DNA from: Nissabacter sp. SGAir0207
GTDB taxonomy: Bacteria; Pseudomonadota; Gammaproteobacteria; Enterobacterales; Enterobacteriaceae
Assembly (NCBI RefSeq): GCF_005491205.1
Contig: NZ_CP028035.1
Coordinates: forward strand, 2,542,001 to 2,606,000
Direction of reading: 5' to 3'
Length of the DNA: 64,000 nt
Shown here: piece by piece, positions 1-10,981 of the stretch
Numbering within the stretch: position 1 is the stretch's first letter
Layout: each line of letters starts with the position of its first letter
The notes under the pieces: model-generated
Databases searched by the model: none
Seen by the model: the letters and a program-made list of their open reading frames with translations, nothing else
What the model was told of the DNA's origin: nothing
Made by a program: the position numbers and the translations under genes

Positions 1-216
1 GGCCACCGCGCCACCGGCGATCCACGTCCACTCCTCCTGTGAGAGCGCGGTCGGGGTCAGGCAGGCCTTGGGCAAGGCATCGCGCTGCTCTTGAGTGAGC
101 TGGTTAATATTGGTCGGGCATTTAATGGATTGTTTATCTTCGATGGTATCAGTAGCAAAACTATTATTACTGATAGCGAGGGCAATACAGAGTGAGAGAA
201 GTTTTTTACGTTGCAT
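1..216 (-). CDS. N-terminus of an exported protein (truncated by window edge)
   Basis: A minus-strand reading frame opens with ATG at 216 behind a GAAGGTG ribosome site and stays open for 72 codons to the window edge. It starts MQRKKLLSLCIALAISNNSF and continues with ATD, which reads as a Sec signal peptide: basic start, hydrophobic core, Ala-x-Ala-like end. The mature part has a Cys-Pro pair, a second Cys (ALPKACL) and a glycine/alanine-rich stretch starting at WTWIAGGAVA at the edge. A signal peptide, a short Cys-bounded segment and then a Gly/Ala-rich hydrophobic stretch is seen in some large surface or autotransporter proteins. That family is a guess because the body of the gene lies outside the window. 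The gene is more AT-rich than its neighbours. Confidence 0.7.
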   Translation of the reverse strand, partial: MQRKKLLSLCIALAISNNSFATDTIEDKQSIKCPTNINQLTQEQRDALPKACLTPTALSQEEWTWIAGGAVA

Positions 217-603
217 GATTCACCTTCAAGCGTATTTGACGAGTCATTTCCCTGGCTTGGGAAAGCCAGTGTGTAATTCCATTTCGAAAGCACGTAAAAG
301 CAAAAGTTACGGTATTGTTATTACTGAGGGTTACTGGAAAATTTGAAGAGAAATTATATCAATTGATAGTAAATGTCCCGGTGTAGCGAAAATAATTCCA
401 CGCCACGCCAAAGCGTTCGAATGACATAAATAAAAAACAGTAAGTTAGACGGAAGAAAATCTTAATTAAAATTTGCTTAATCTTTTATTAATTTGAAATT
501 GATTACCGCTGATAATCTTTTATGGTTTAACCATTCATTAAATATTTATTTAATAGAAATAAAAACAGGCGACCTATTGGGGGAAATAATAGGGTGAGAG
601 TTG
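217..603. other. AT-rich intergenic region upstream of the truncated exported gene
   Basis: This stretch has no supportable gene. It is strikingly AT-rich, especially from 470 to 570, compared with the GC-rich DNA to its right. It probably carries the promoter of the minus-strand gene that starts at 216. No clear operator was recognised. Confidence 0.5.
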
Positions 604-628
604 CCGCTTCAGCGCCAGCGGTTTTTTC
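604..628 (+). terminator. small terminator-like hairpin
   Basis: CCGCT and AGCGG form a short stem directly followed by six T. No plus-strand gene ends here in the window, so its client is unknown. Confidence 0.35.
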
Positions 629-633
629 GGCAT

Positions 634-669
634 AAAAAAGCCCCCTCAAGGAATTGAGGAGGCTTTTTA
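634..669. terminator. bidirectional rho-independent terminator
   Basis: A long stem (AAAAAGCC..CCTCAA / TTGAGG..GGCTTTTT) has an A-run on the left and a T-run on the right. It lies just beyond the stop codon of the minus-strand aldo/keto reductase (724) and can end that transcript. Confidence 0.8.
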
Positions 670-723
670 TATACCCGCCGGATCGTAACCGGGCGGTGTC
701 AGGGCACTGCCCGGCGTTTTGCG

Positions 724-1806
724 TTACTGGTTCTGGTGCTGCCGGTGTTCTACCGTCTCGCGGTACTCATCGAGGAACGGCTGCTCCGCCGGGTCGATGC
801 GATCCATGCCGGAGGTGAAGCGGTGCCAGTAGGGGTAGCGCGGTGCCGGGCGAGTGGCGCGCTCGATGCGCTGGATCTGCTCCGGCGTCAGCGTCAGACG
901 CGCGGAGGCCAGGCTGTCCCGCAACTGCGCCTCGGTGCGCGCGCCGACAATCAGGCTGCTAATGGCCGGGCGGGTGTTGAGCCAGGCGAGGCAGACCTGC
1001 GCTGGCGACACCCCATGCTCATCGCCCACCGCCGCCAGCGTGTCGATCACGTCGTAGGCGTGTTCCATGTCATGCACGTAGGGTTCCGGCCAGCCGTTGC
1101 CCTGACGGGAACTCTCTGGCGTCTTCTGGCCGCGGCGCACGGTGCCGGTTAGCAGCCCCTCGCCCATTGGCCCCCAGATCAGCGTGCCGACGTTCTGGTC
1201 AAGCGCCAGCGGCAACAGCTCAAACTCCGCCTCGCGCGACTCCGGCGTGTAGTTGATCTGCTGGCTGACCGGGCGGTTGACGCCCAGTAGCTCGGCTTTG
1301 CCCAGCGTCTTCATCATCTGCCAGCCGGTGTAGTTGGAGGTGCCGTAGTAGCGGATTTTGCCGCTCTGCACCAGCGACTCCAGCGCATAGAGCGTCTCCT
1401 CGACCGGCGTCACGCCATCCCAGTTGTGGATCTGGTAGAGGTCGATGTGGTCGGTCTTCAGCCGACGCAGGCTGTTCTCACAGGATTTGATCAGGTGGTA
1501 GCGGGTCGCGCCGCTGTCGTTCGGATCATCGCTCATCGGGCTGCGCGCCTTGGTGGCGAGGATGATGCGCTGGCGATCGCGGCCCAGCGCCTCGCCTACC
1601 ACGCTCTCCGCACCGCCCTTGGAGTAGAGGTCGGCGGTGTCCACGGTGTTCACGCCCTGCTCAAAGGCGATATCCATCATCCGGCGGGCGGTTTTGGCAT
1701 CCACCTGGCCGGTCTTCTCAAAGCCGTCACTGCCGGAAAAAGTGAGGGTTCCCAAGGTCAATTCAGACACAAACAGGCCGGAGTGGCCAAGCTGGCGATA
1801 CTTCAT
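724..1806 (-). CDS. aldo/keto reductase
   Basis: This is a 360-residue cytoplasmic NADPH-dependent aldo/keto reductase of the (beta/alpha)8 fold. The family tetrad is visible: Asp56 and Tyr61 in VDTADLY, Lys86 in LATKARS and His127 in YQIHNWD. The C-terminal half carries the NADPH-binding stretch around SSLIVGAR. Length and motifs fit the subgroup that includes E. coli YajO/Tas-like enzymes. The natural substrate of such enzymes is rarely known and cannot be read from the sequence. The ATG at 1806 has a GGAG site. The gene stands alone between the end of the gsi operon and a terminator. Confidence 0.9.
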   Translation of the reverse strand: MKYRQLGHSGLFVSELTLGTLTFSGSDGFEKTGQVDAKTARRMMDIAFEQGVNTVDTADLYSKGGAESVVGEALGRDRQRIILATKARSPMSDDPNDSGATRYHLIKSCENSLRRLKTDHIDLYQIHNWDGVTPVEETLYALESLVQSGKIRYYGTSNYTGWQMMKTLGKAELLGVNRPVSQQINYTPESREAEFELLPLALDQNVGTLIWGPMGEGLLTGTVRRGQKTPESSRQGNGWPEPYVHDMEHAYDVIDTLAAVGDEHGVSPAQVCLAWLNTRPAISSLIVGARTEAQLRDSLASARLTLTPEQIQRIERATRPAPRYPYWHRFTSGMDRIDPAEQPFLDEYRETVEHRQHQNQ

Positions 1807-1850
1807 CAGTGACTCCTTATTGATGTTGGAGGACTTTTAGGTATAGCCAA

Positions 1851-1876
1851 CTCTCCGGCGAAGGCGAGCCGGAGAG
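1851..1876. repeat. strong hairpin after gsiD
   Basis: CTCTCCGGC and GCCGGAGAG form a perfect 9-bp stem around an 8-base loop, between the end of gsiD and the start of the reductase gene. On the plus strand it is followed, after a few bases, by a T-run. On the minus strand, where transcription runs, there is no T-run. It may protect the 3' end of the gsi mRNA or be a weak terminator. Confidence 0.5.
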
Positions 1877-1937
1877 CGGATTTTTAGGATTAGTTGACCC
1901 CCGGCTGGCGCGGTGTCCCGGTTTAACGCCGGGCAGC

Positions 1938-2852
1938 TCAGAGTTTCGGGTCGAGGGCGTCGCGCAGGCCGTCGCCCAGCAGGTTGAAGGCCAGCACCGT
2001 CAGGAAGATGGCGAGGCTGGGGAAGATGGCGACGTGCGGCGCGATCACCATGTCGGCCCGCGCCTCATTCAGCATCGCGCCCCACTCCGGCGTCGGCGGC
2101 TGCGCGCCCAACCCCAGAAAGGAGAGGCTGGCGGCGGTGATGATGGAGGTGCCGATGCGCATGGTGAAGTAGACCACGATGGAGGAGACGGTGCCCGGCA
2201 GGATGTGGCGCAGCAGGATGGTGCGATCCGGCGCGCCGATGCTGCGCGCTGACTCAATAAAGGTCTGGTGTTTCAGCACCAGCGTATTGCCACGCACCAG
2301 CCGGGCGAAGGCCGGGATGCTAAAGATCGCCACCGCCACCACCACGTTCGCCATGCCGCTGCCCATGATGGCCACCACGCCAATCGCCAGCAGGATGCCG
2401 GGGAAGGCGAACAGCACGTCACAGATGCGCATGGTGATGCGATCCCACCACCCCTCGTAGTAGCCAGCCAGCAGGCCGAGCAGCGTGCCAATCGCCGCGC
2501 CAATCACCACCGACACCACGCCAGCCACCAGCGAGATGCGCGCGCCCATCAGGATGCGGCTGAAGATGTCGCGCCCCAGCGAGTCCACGCCCAGCCAGTG
2601 CACCAGCGATGGCCCCTCATTCAGGCGGTCATAGTCAAAGAAGTTTTCGGCGTCATAGGGCGCCAGCCAGGGGGCAAACAGCGCCACCACCACCAGCAGC
2701 AGCACAAACAGCCCGGCCACCAGCGCCACTGGCTGGCGGCAGAAGCGCAGCCAGAAGGCGCGCCACGGCGTGCGACCACCGCCCGCTGCCAGCCCGGACG
2801 CCCGCACCAGCGGCATACCGGCCAGCGTGGCGTCCCGTCTCCACAATTTCAT
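1938..2852 (-). CDS. gsiD: glutathione ABC transporter permease GsiD
   Basis: This 304-residue inner-membrane permease is one half of the channel of the glutathione importer. Up to six hydrophobic segments are visible. The binding-protein-dependent transport signature (EAA loop), which contacts the ATPase, lies in the [10 protein letters not shown] region near residue 200. The N-terminal part carries the OppC-type sequence [19 protein letters not shown] and the [12 protein letters not shown] motif. It aligns over its length with E. coli GsiD (303 residues). It is the last gene of gsiA-gsiB-gsiC-gsiD, and its start lies 7 bases after the gsiC stop, so it is cotranscribed. Confidence 0.96.
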   Translation of the reverse strand: MKLWRRDATLAGMPLVRASGLAAGGGRTPWRAFWLRFCRQPVALVAGLFVLLLVVVALFAPWLAPYDAENFFDYDRLNEGPSLVHWLGVDSLGRDIFSRILMGARISLVAGVVSVVIGAAIGTLLGLLAGYYEGWWDRITMRICDVLFAFPGILLAIGVVAIMGSGMANVVVAVAIFSIPAFARLVRGNTLVLKHQTFIESARSIGAPDRTILLRHILPGTVSSIVVYFTMRIGTSIITAASLSFLGLGAQPPTPEWGAMLNEARADMVIAPHVAIFPSLAIFLTVLAFNLLGDGLRDALDPKL

Positions 2853-2859
2853 TACGGCC

Positions 2860-3780
2860 TCACTTATAGCGGATCGAGGGGTTGATGGCGGCGTAGAGCA
2901 CGTCCACCACCAGATTAATCAGGATAAACTCCAGCGAGAAGAGCAGCACTTCGGCCTGGATCACCGGGTAGTCGCGCATCTCCACCGAATCCACCAGCAG
3001 GCGGCCCAGTCCCGGCCAGTTGAACACCTTCTCCACCACAATCGAGCCGCCGAGCAGGAAGCCGAACTGGAGGCCCATCATGGTCACCACCGGGATCATG
3101 GCGTTGCGCAGCCCGTGCTTGACGATCACCAGACTCTCGCGCACCCCCTTGGCTCGCGCGGTGCGCATGTAATCCTCGCGCATCACCTCGACAAAAGAGG
3201 CGCGGGTGAAGCGTGCCATCACCGCCGCCACCGCCGCACCGAGGGTCAGCGAGGGCAAAATGTAGTGCTGCCAGCTCTCCGCCCCCACCGTCGGCAGCCA
3301 GCCCAGCTCCACCGAGAAGATCTGCATCAGCAGCATCCCGAGCGCAAAGGCCGGGAAGGAGATGCCAGAGACCGCCAGTGTCATGCCGAGGCGATCCGGC
3401 CAGCGGTTGCGCCAGACGGCGGAGACCACGCCAATCGCCATGCCAAACAGCACCGCCCAGACCATGCTGGTCAGCGTCAGCCACAGCGTCGGCAGGAAGC
3501 GTTGGGCGATCTCCTCGCTCACCGGCCGCTTGGAGACCATCGAGGTGCCAAAATCGCCCTGCACCACATTGGCGAAGAAGTGCAGGAACTGCACCGGCAG
3601 CGGCTGGTCGAGGCCCAAATCCTGGCGCACCAGTTCCACCACGCTCTCGTCGGCGTCCGGCCCGGCGGCCAGCCGCGCCGGGTCACCCGGCAGCAGGTGG
3701 ACAAACAGGAACACCAGCACCGCCACAATCAGCAGCGTCGGCACCAGTCCCAGCAATCGTTTTAAAAAGTAGTTCAGCAT
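2860..3780 (-). CDS. gsiC: glutathione ABC transporter permease GsiC
   Basis: This 306-residue permease has the same length as E. coli GsiC and is the OppB-type partner of GsiD. It begins [20 protein letters not shown], the usual first membrane segment of the family. It carries the family sequence [12 protein letters not shown], a large periplasmic loop and the EAA loop [14 protein letters not shown] near residue 200. It lies third in the gsi operon, about 50 bases behind gsiB. Together with GsiD it forms the path for reduced glutathione across the inner membrane. Confidence 0.96.
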   Translation of the reverse strand: MLNYFLKRLLGLVPTLLIVAVLVFLFVHLLPGDPARLAAGPDADESVVELVRQDLGLDQPLPVQFLHFFANVVQGDFGTSMVSKRPVSEEIAQRFLPTLWLTLTSMVWAVLFGMAIGVVSAVWRNRWPDRLGMTLAVSGISFPAFALGMLLMQIFSVELGWLPTVGAESWQHYILPSLTLGAAVAAVMARFTRASFVEVMREDYMRTARAKGVRESLVIVKHGLRNAMIPVVTMMGLQFGFLLGGSIVVEKVFNWPGLGRLLVDSVEMRDYPVIQAEVLLFSLEFILINLVVDVLYAAINPSIRYK

Positions 3781-3829
3781 CGGCTCTTATGTCCCCGGCG
3801 GGCGCACCCCGGCGCGCCCGCCGCAGCCC

Positions 3830-5371
3830 CTATTGGATATCCGCGTCATCAAAGCTGAACAGGGTATCCGGCATCATGTAGAAGCCCGTCAGCCGTTTGT
3901 TGTGCGCCGAAACCAGCCGCTCGGTGGCGAGGAAGGCCCAGGGCGCGTCGGCCCAGATCTTGTCCTGCGCATCCTTGTAGAGCTTCGCTTTCGCCGCCCG
4001 GTCGGTGGTCGCCAGCGCGCCAGCCAGATCCTTGTCCACCTGCGGGTTGCTGTAGAAGGCGGTGTTGAACTGGGTCGGCGGCGCGGACTGGCTGGCGAAC
4101 AGCGGCGTCAGCGCCCAGTCGGCCTCACCGGTCGAGGCTGACCAGCCGGTGTAGAACATCCGTACCTTGGCCTCTTTCTGGCCGACCGCCTCCACCTGCG
4201 CCGCGCGCTGACCGGCGTCCATCGCCGTGACCGTCACCTTGATGCCCACCTGCGCCAGCTGCTGCTGGGTGAACTGCAACACCTTCTGCGCGGTGCTGTG
4301 GTTGTGCGATGACCAGAGCGTGGTGGTGAAGCCGTTCGGGTAGCCCGCCTCTTTCAGCAACTCGCGCGCCTTGGCCGGGTCGTAGGGCCACGGCTGGTAA
4401 CGGGCGGCGTAGTCGATGCTCGGCGGCACCGGCCCCTCGGCTGGCACGGCGTAGCCCGCAAAGGCGACCTTGATCAGCGCCTCTTTGTTGATGGCGTAGT
4501 TGATCGCCTGACGCACCTTCAGGTTGTCAAACGGCTTCTGGGTGACGTTGAAGCTGATGTAGCGTTGCAGGATCGAGGGGGTCGCCACCAGATCCAGCTT
4601 GGCGTTGTTCTTCAGGATGGCGGCCTGCTCATAGGGGATCGGGTAGGCAAAATCGGCTTCGCCGGTCTGGAGCATCGCGGCGCGGGTGTTGTTGTCCACC
4701 ACCGGGCGCCAGGTGATGCTGTCGAGCTTCGGCAGGCCCGGCTTCCAGTAGCCGTCAAACTTCTTCACCTTGACGAAATCGGTCTGGTTCCAGGCGACAA
4801 ACTGGTAGGGGCCGGTGCCGACCGGGTGGAAACCGATCTCCTTGCCATACTGCTTCAGCGCCGCTGGCGAGATCATCACCGCCGACGGGTGCGCCAGGTT
4901 GTTGATAAAGGCGGAGAATGGCGCTTTCAGCGTGATCTTCACCGTGGTGGCGTCCACCGCTTCGGTGGAGGCGATCATCTTGAACAGGTTGTAGCGCTTG
5001 AGGCGGTTGTCCGGGTTGCTGGCGCGATCCAGGTTGACCTTCACCGCCTCGGCGTTGAAGTCGGTGCCATCCTGGAACTTCACCCCCGGATGCAGCTTAA
5101 TGGTGTAGGTCAGGCCGTCGTCGCTCACCTGATAACTGTCGGCCAGCACGTTCATCAGCTTCATATCTTTGTCGAAGCCAAACAGCCCCTGATAGAAGGA
5201 CTTGGCCACCGCCTGCGACAGCGAGTCGTTGGCGTCATAGGGATCGAGCGTGGTGAAGTTGGAGCCAACGGCAATGGTGGCATCCTTGGCCGCCCAGGCG
5301 GGGGCGGCGGCCAGTGCGGCCAGGATGGCACCGGCCACCAGCGCGCGTTGGGTTGGGGTCTGCTGGGTCAT
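3830..5371 (-). CDS. gsiB: glutathione-binding periplasmic protein GsiB
   Basis: This 513-residue extracytoplasmic solute-binding protein of family 5 captures glutathione and delivers it to GsiCD. An N-terminal signal peptide ends near [12 protein letters not shown]. The family-5 signature is present ([19 protein letters not shown], then [19 protein letters not shown]). Length matches E. coli GsiB (512). The ATG at 5371 is preceded by GGAGAAGAG. It lies 26 bases after gsiA and is the second gene of the operon. Opp/Dpp homologues look similar, but the gene order and close similarity of all four proteins point to gsi. Confidence 0.95.
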   Translation of the reverse strand: MTQQTPTQRALVAGAILAALAAAPAWAAKDATIAVGSNFTTLDPYDANDSLSQAVAKSFYQGLFGFDKDMKLMNVLADSYQVSDDGLTYTIKLHPGVKFQDGTDFNAEAVKVNLDRASNPDNRLKRYNLFKMIASTEAVDATTVKITLKAPFSAFINNLAHPSAVMISPAALKQYGKEIGFHPVGTGPYQFVAWNQTDFVKVKKFDGYWKPGLPKLDSITWRPVVDNNTRAAMLQTGEADFAYPIPYEQAAILKNNAKLDLVATPSILQRYISFNVTQKPFDNLKVRQAINYAINKEALIKVAFAGYAVPAEGPVPPSIDYAARYQPWPYDPAKARELLKEAGYPNGFTTTLWSSHNHSTAQKVLQFTQQQLAQVGIKVTVTAMDAGQRAAQVEAVGQKEAKVRMFYTGWSASTGEADWALTPLFASQSAPPTQFNTAFYSNPQVDKDLAGALATTDRAAKAKLYKDAQDKIWADAPWAFLATERLVSAHNKRLTGFYMMPDTLFSFDDADIQ

Positions 5372-5397
5372 CTCTCTTCTCCTGGGGGTTATCCCTG

Positions 5398-7299
<1,902 letters not shown>

Positions 7300-7685
7300 C
7301 GCATCGCCCCCGCCACCGGCGCGGCCGGTGGCCGCCCTGCCCGGCCGGAGGGGGAGATGGCCCGTGCGGCCAGCCCGTCATGAACGGTCATCATTGATCT
7401 CTGCATGAGGCCCTGCACCCTGTTAATCACTCAATCCATAAAAAACGCGCACGTTCTGGCGCGTCCTGACACAGTGTTTTCGTGGCTTAGCCAGCGCGAC
7501 CAATCCGTAGGCGGAATGATCGTCATATAAATCAGTGTGGCACTGAATGGCTGGGACTGCTTTTTTTTGACTATATTTAGCCGCGCCGGCTAAGTAAAGC
7601 AGAAACTTAGCCGGCGTTATGCGGATATTTACGCAAGTTATTCAGGGAAATAGCGCGCGCCAGCGGGGAAGCGGCGCGGCGGGGA
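7300..7685. other. intergenic region upstream of gsiA
   Basis: About 386 bases without a supportable gene. The region should hold the minus-strand gsi promoter and the 3' end of the upstream regulator transcript. Its only conspicuous structure is a TTAGCCG-containing palindrome with a nearby direct copy (7577-7616). Confidence 0.5.
7577..7616. promoter_or_regulatory. palindrome plus direct half-site (candidate operator)
   Basis: The 17-bp stretch at 7577-7593, TTAGCCGCGCCGGCTAA, is an almost perfect inverted repeat with one mismatch. A further TTAGCCGG copy follows at about 7608. It lies upstream of gsiA and just behind the FucR-like regulator gene. It could be an operator for gsi or part of a transcript end. 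No regulator can be assigned from sequence. Confidence 0.35.
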
Positions 7686-8414
7686 TCAGGCGCAGCTTGC
7701 CTGCGGCAGCGACAGCTCGCGGTTGCTGATGATGATGTCCACCTCTGGCAAGGCGCAGATGCGTGCCACGCCCTGCCGCCACAGCTTGCTCTTGTCCATC
7801 AGCAGCAGCGACTGCGCCGCCCGCTTCACCAGCATCGCCTTGAACTCGGCATTGTGGTCGTTGGAGTCCCACAGCGTGCCCTGCTTGTCCAGCCCCTCGC
7901 AGGAGAACATGAACAGGTCAATCTCATAGTGCTTGATGAGCGACAGCAGCGCCGGGCTGCGGTAGACCTCCTCCTTGCGCAGCAGCTCGCCGCCGGTGCA
8001 GACCACGCTGACATACTGGCGGCGCTCCAGCTCGCGCACCACGCGGGCGCTGTTGGTCAGCACCGTCAGCGGCACATCTGGCAGCTTGCGCGCCAGGTGC
8101 CAGCAGGTGGTACTGGCATCCAGCGCCAGCACCATGCCAGCCTCAATATAGGCCAGCGCCTGGCGGGTGATATCATCCTTGTCATGGAGGTGGCTTTTCA
8201 CCCGGCGGGTGAAGGGGATGCCAATGTCATCCTGCTGGATGATGCGCTTGGCCTTGCCGTGGCGGCGCAGGATCAGCCCCTGCTCCTGCAACTCGCTCAA
8301 ATCCCGGCGGATCGTCTCCCGGCAGACGCTCAGCTGTTCGGAGAGCTGGTTTACGCTCATCACATCCTGTTCGGCGATCAATTTCAGCAGTGCTTCATGG
8401 CGGGTGTTTTTCAT
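7686..8414 (-). CDS. DeoR-family transcriptional regulator, FucR-like
   Basis: This cytoplasmic DNA-binding regulator is about 242 residues, like E. coli FucR (243). The N-terminal DeoR helix-turn-helix reads VNQLSEQLSVCRETIRRDLS. The C-terminal sugar-phosphate-sensing domain contains ALDASTTCWHLARKLPD, FMFSCEGLDKQGTLWDSND and LKRAAQSLLLMDKSK, which closely match FucR. The chosen start (MKNTRHEALL) aligns with the FucR N-terminus. The frame is open back to an ATG at 8474, so a 20-residue extension is possible; neither start has a strong ribosome site. It lies directly downstream of a class II aldolase gene on the same strand and probably controls it. No fucPIK genes are nearby, so the inducer may not be fuculose-phosphate. 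Confidence 0.85.
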   Translation of the reverse strand: MKNTRHEALLKLIAEQDVMSVNQLSEQLSVCRETIRRDLSELQEQGLILRRHGKAKRIIQQDDIGIPFTRRVKSHLHDKDDITRQALAYIEAGMVLALDASTTCWHLARKLPDVPLTVLTNSARVVRELERRQYVSVVCTGGELLRKEEVYRSPALLSLIKHYEIDLFMFSCEGLDKQGTLWDSNDHNAEFKAMLVKRAAQSLLLMDKSKLWRQGVARICALPEVDIIISNRELSLPQASCA

Positions 8415-8575
8415 GCTCCGGTCAATCTCCACGTCGGCAATGACTCCGGCAGCATACTCTGTGGCGCATGACAATTTGGGGATCGGAACGGAATTATGGA
8501 ATGGGGATCACGGTTTTGCCGGGCAACATCAGGCAGGTGGCAGGAAAATGCCCCGGCAGGCGGGGCATGGGCAGA

Positions 8576-9415
8576 TCAGGCGTCCGGGTGGGATTTCAGC
8601 GGCTTGCCAGCAAACTCGCGCGCGTTGAACAGGGTGTCTGTGCCGCGCTGGTCGCGGTTGTCCGGCATCCCGAGCTTTTTGCGCAGGGCGATAAAGTCAT
8701 GCATCGAGGCGGCGTTGACCTGCTGGATCGGCAGGTTGAGCTGGGTCGCCAGCAGCAGGATGCGGCAGTAGGAGTCCACGTTCTCCAGCTTCCAGTAGGC
8801 ATCCTCCACATGGTTGCCCCAGACGATCACGCCGTGGTTCTCCATGAAGATGCACTGGTGGTCTGGCGACACCGAGCCAACGTTGTCGGCGTTCTCCGGC
8901 GTGCCGGGCGTGGCGTACTTCGCCTGCACCACTTCGCCAAAGAAGATGTCCGGCTCTGGCATGATGCCGGTCGGCGGCACGCTGCCAGTGATGACAAAGG
9001 CGTTGGCGTGCACCGGATGGGCATGGACGCAGGACTTGGCGGCTGGTACGCGGCTCATGATGCCGAGGTGGGTCTTGATCTCGCTGGTGGAGGGGCGTTT
9101 GCCCGCCTTCTGGCGGCCCGCCATGTCCACCAGACACATGTCATCCGGCGTCATGAAGCCCTTGCTGATCAGCGTGGGGGTGCAGAGCACCAGGTTGTCG
9201 CCGACGCGCACCGAGATGTTGCCGCCGTTGCCATCCACGTAGTCTTTCTGCCACATGCGCTGGCCAATGGCGACCATCCGCTGTTTGATCACCTGAAGCG
9301 CGTCGCTGTAGAAAAACTGATTTACCTCCTGCGGGGTCTGCGGGTCTTTGCCCTCTTCCCAGTGGAACTCCAGCGTCGGTAACGGGGGGGAAATTGACCA
9401 ATCAGATTGACTCAT
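8576..9415 (-). CDS. class II aldolase/adducin family protein
   Basis: This 279-residue cytoplasmic zinc-dependent aldolase-fold enzyme has the family features in order: the phosphate-binding loop GNGGNISVR (62-70), STSEIKTH with candidate acid/base Glu112, zinc ligands His131 and His133 in VHAHPVHA, and His194 in FMENHGVIVWG. FucA is about 215 residues and RhaD about 274, so the length is nearer RhaD, but the sequence is neither. Members of this family cleave sugar phosphates or decarboxylate or epimerise related compounds, so the substrate is open. A FucR-like regulator follows about 160 bases downstream, and a perfect CRP palindrome lies upstream. Both support a catabolic role. Confidence 0.85.
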   Translation of the reverse strand: MSQSDWSISPPLPTLEFHWEEGKDPQTPQEVNQFFYSDALQVIKQRMVAIGQRMWQKDYVDGNGGNISVRVGDNLVLCTPTLISKGFMTPDDMCLVDMAGRQKAGKRPSTSEIKTHLGIMSRVPAAKSCVHAHPVHANAFVITGSVPPTGIMPEPDIFFGEVVQAKYATPGTPENADNVGSVSPDHQCIFMENHGVIVWGNHVEDAYWKLENVDSYCRILLLATQLNLPIQQVNAASMHDFIALRKKLGMPDNRDQRGTDTLFNAREFAGKPLKSHPDA

Positions 9416-9734
9416 CGCTGTACTCTCTTTGGTTTGTGGCTGGGGGCCGCCGGGGGCGGCGTCAATAGGGCTATGCTATGCCGCTGCCGCGCCGCTGGCA
9501 CCCCTGCCGCGCCAGTTCGCCGCTTTCCCCCGTGCTTTGTGACCAAAATCACAGGATTTCGCCCCGCGGGCCGCCGATTTCGCCGCGCGCCGCTGCCCGC
9601 TTTCTCTGGCCGCCGGGCAAAACGGGGTGACCGGCCAGATTGGTCAGCCCGGCGTTCTCTGCCATAATGGGCAGATTCCCCCGATTTTTTGCCGCCTGCC
9701 CTCCCGGCGCGGCCGCCGTACAACGGAGTAATTG
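9416..9734. other. divergent promoter region, aldolase / moeA
   Basis: This 319-base GC-rich region separates the minus-strand aldolase from moeA. It holds one perfect CRP palindrome and the moeA ribosome site (ACGGAG). No protein gene is supported here; the frames on both strands are high-GC open frames without family features. Confidence 0.5.
9538..9553. promoter_or_regulatory. CRP-cAMP binding site
   Basis: TGTGA-CCAAAA-TCACA matches the CRP consensus TGTGA-N6-TCACA at all ten conserved positions. It lies about 120 bases upstream of the aldolase start on the minus strand, which would give catabolite control to the aldolase/FucR-like operon. It is also about 180 bases upstream of moeA, where a CRP role is less expected. 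Confidence 0.8.
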
Positions 9735-10979
9735 ATGACCCCACAACACCCCCACCTTGCCGGTTTGCTGTCGTTGGATGACGCGCTGGAGAAGATGCTC
9801 GCGCAGGTCAGTTGCCAGCGCATCGCCACCCGCATCCCGCTGGCCAGTGCCGCTGGCCACATCACCGCCGCCGAAGTGACCTCACCGGTGCAGGTGCCGC
9901 CGTTCGACAACTCCGCGATGGATGGCTACGCCGTGCGCGTGGAGGAGGCCGCCAGCGGCCAGCCGCTGCCAGTGGCGGGCAAGGCGTTCGCTGGCGCGCC
10001 CTTTGACGGCGAGTGGCCAGCGGGCCACTGCATCCGCATCATGACCGGCGCGCCGGTGCCGCCGGGCTGCGAGGCGGTGGTGATGCAGGAGGAGAGCGAG
10101 GTGACGGATCAGGGCGTGCGCTTCACCGCGCCGGTGAAGGCCGGGCAGAACATCCGCCGCGCCGGTGAGGACATTGCACAGGGCGCGACGGTGCTGCCGG
10201 TCGGCCGACGGCTGGGCGCGGCGGAACTGCCGCTGCTGGCGTCGCTGGGCGTCACGGACGTGGCGGTCTATGAGCCACTGACGGTGGCGGTCTTCTCCAC
10301 CGGTGACGAACTGCAACCGGTCGGCACGCCGTTGCAGCCGGGCCAGATCTATGACACCAACCGCTTCGGCGTGCGGCTGATGCTGGAGCAGCTCGGCTGC
10401 CGGGTGGTTGACCTCGGCATCATCCCGGATGACCCGCAGGCGCTGCGCAAGGCGTTCCAGCAGGCGGACGCGGCGGCGGATCTGGTGATCAGCAGCGGCG
10501 GCGTCTCGGTGGGCGAGGCGGACTACACCAAAACCATGCTGGAAGAGTTGGGCGAAATCAGCTTCTGGAAGCTGGCGATCAAGCCGGGCAAGCCCTTCGC
10601 CTTTGGCCGCCTCAGCCAGTCGTGGTTCTGCGGCCTGCCGGGCAACCCGGTCTCCGCCGCCCTCACCTTCTACCAGTTGGTGCAGCCGCTGATCGCCCGG
10701 CTGGCCGGTCACCGTGACTGGCAACTGCCGCCGATGCTCAAAGCCGTCGCCGCCAGCGGGCTGAAGAAGCAGCCGGGCCGACTCGACTTCCAGCGCGGCA
10801 TCGCCTTCACCAACGAGCAGGGTGAACTGGCGGTGCGCACCACCGGCCATCAGGGGTCGCACATCTTTAGCTCCTTCAGCCAGGCCAACTGCTTTATCGT
10901 GCTGGAGCGCGAACGCGGGTCAGTGGCGGAGGGCGAGACCGTCACCATCCAGTTCTTCAACGCCCTGCTGGGGGGCTGA
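9735..10979 (+). CDS. moeA: molybdopterin molybdenumtransferase MoeA
   Basis: MoeA inserts molybdate into adenylylated molybdopterin in the last step of molybdenum cofactor synthesis. The protein is 414 residues (E. coli 411). Conserved blocks are visible: [30 protein letters not shown], the MoCF domain [11 protein letters not shown] with [13 protein letters not shown], and FGLPGNP-like [11 protein letters not shown]. The ATG at 9735 was chosen over the in-frame TTG at 9732 because ACGGAG lies at the right distance. moeB starts two bases after the stop, so the pair is one operon as in E. coli. A MoCo enzyme is encoded in this same window (42299-43057). Confidence 0.96.
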   Translation: MTPQHPHLAGLLSLDDALEKMLAQVSCQRIATRIPLASAAGHITAAEVTSPVQVPPFDNSAMDGYAVRVEEAASGQPLPVAGKAFAGAPFDGEWPAGHCIRIMTGAPVPPGCEAVVMQEESEVTDQGVRFTAPVKAGQNIRRAGEDIAQGATVLPVGRRLGAAELPLLASLGVTDVAVYEPLTVAVFSTGDELQPVGTPLQPGQIYDTNRFGVRLMLEQLGCRVVDLGIIPDDPQALRKAFQQADAAADLVISSGGVSVGEADYTKTMLEELGEISFWKLAIKPGKPFAFGRLSQSWFCGLPGNPVSAALTFYQLVQPLIARLAGHRDWQLPPMLKAVAASGLKKQPGRLDFQRGIAFTNEQGELAVRTTGHQGSHIFSSFSQANCFIVLERERGSVAEGETVTIQFFNALLGG

Positions 10980-10981
10980 CC

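Noticed and set aside
2770..3765. A 331-codon plus-strand frame across gsiC and gsiD
   Set aside because: Antisense to two clear permease genes; His/Gln-rich low-complexity translation.
9412..9744. Minus-strand frames between the aldolase and moeA
   Set aside because: Arg/Gly/Ala-rich translations in GC-rich promoter DNA; no homology or ribosome site.
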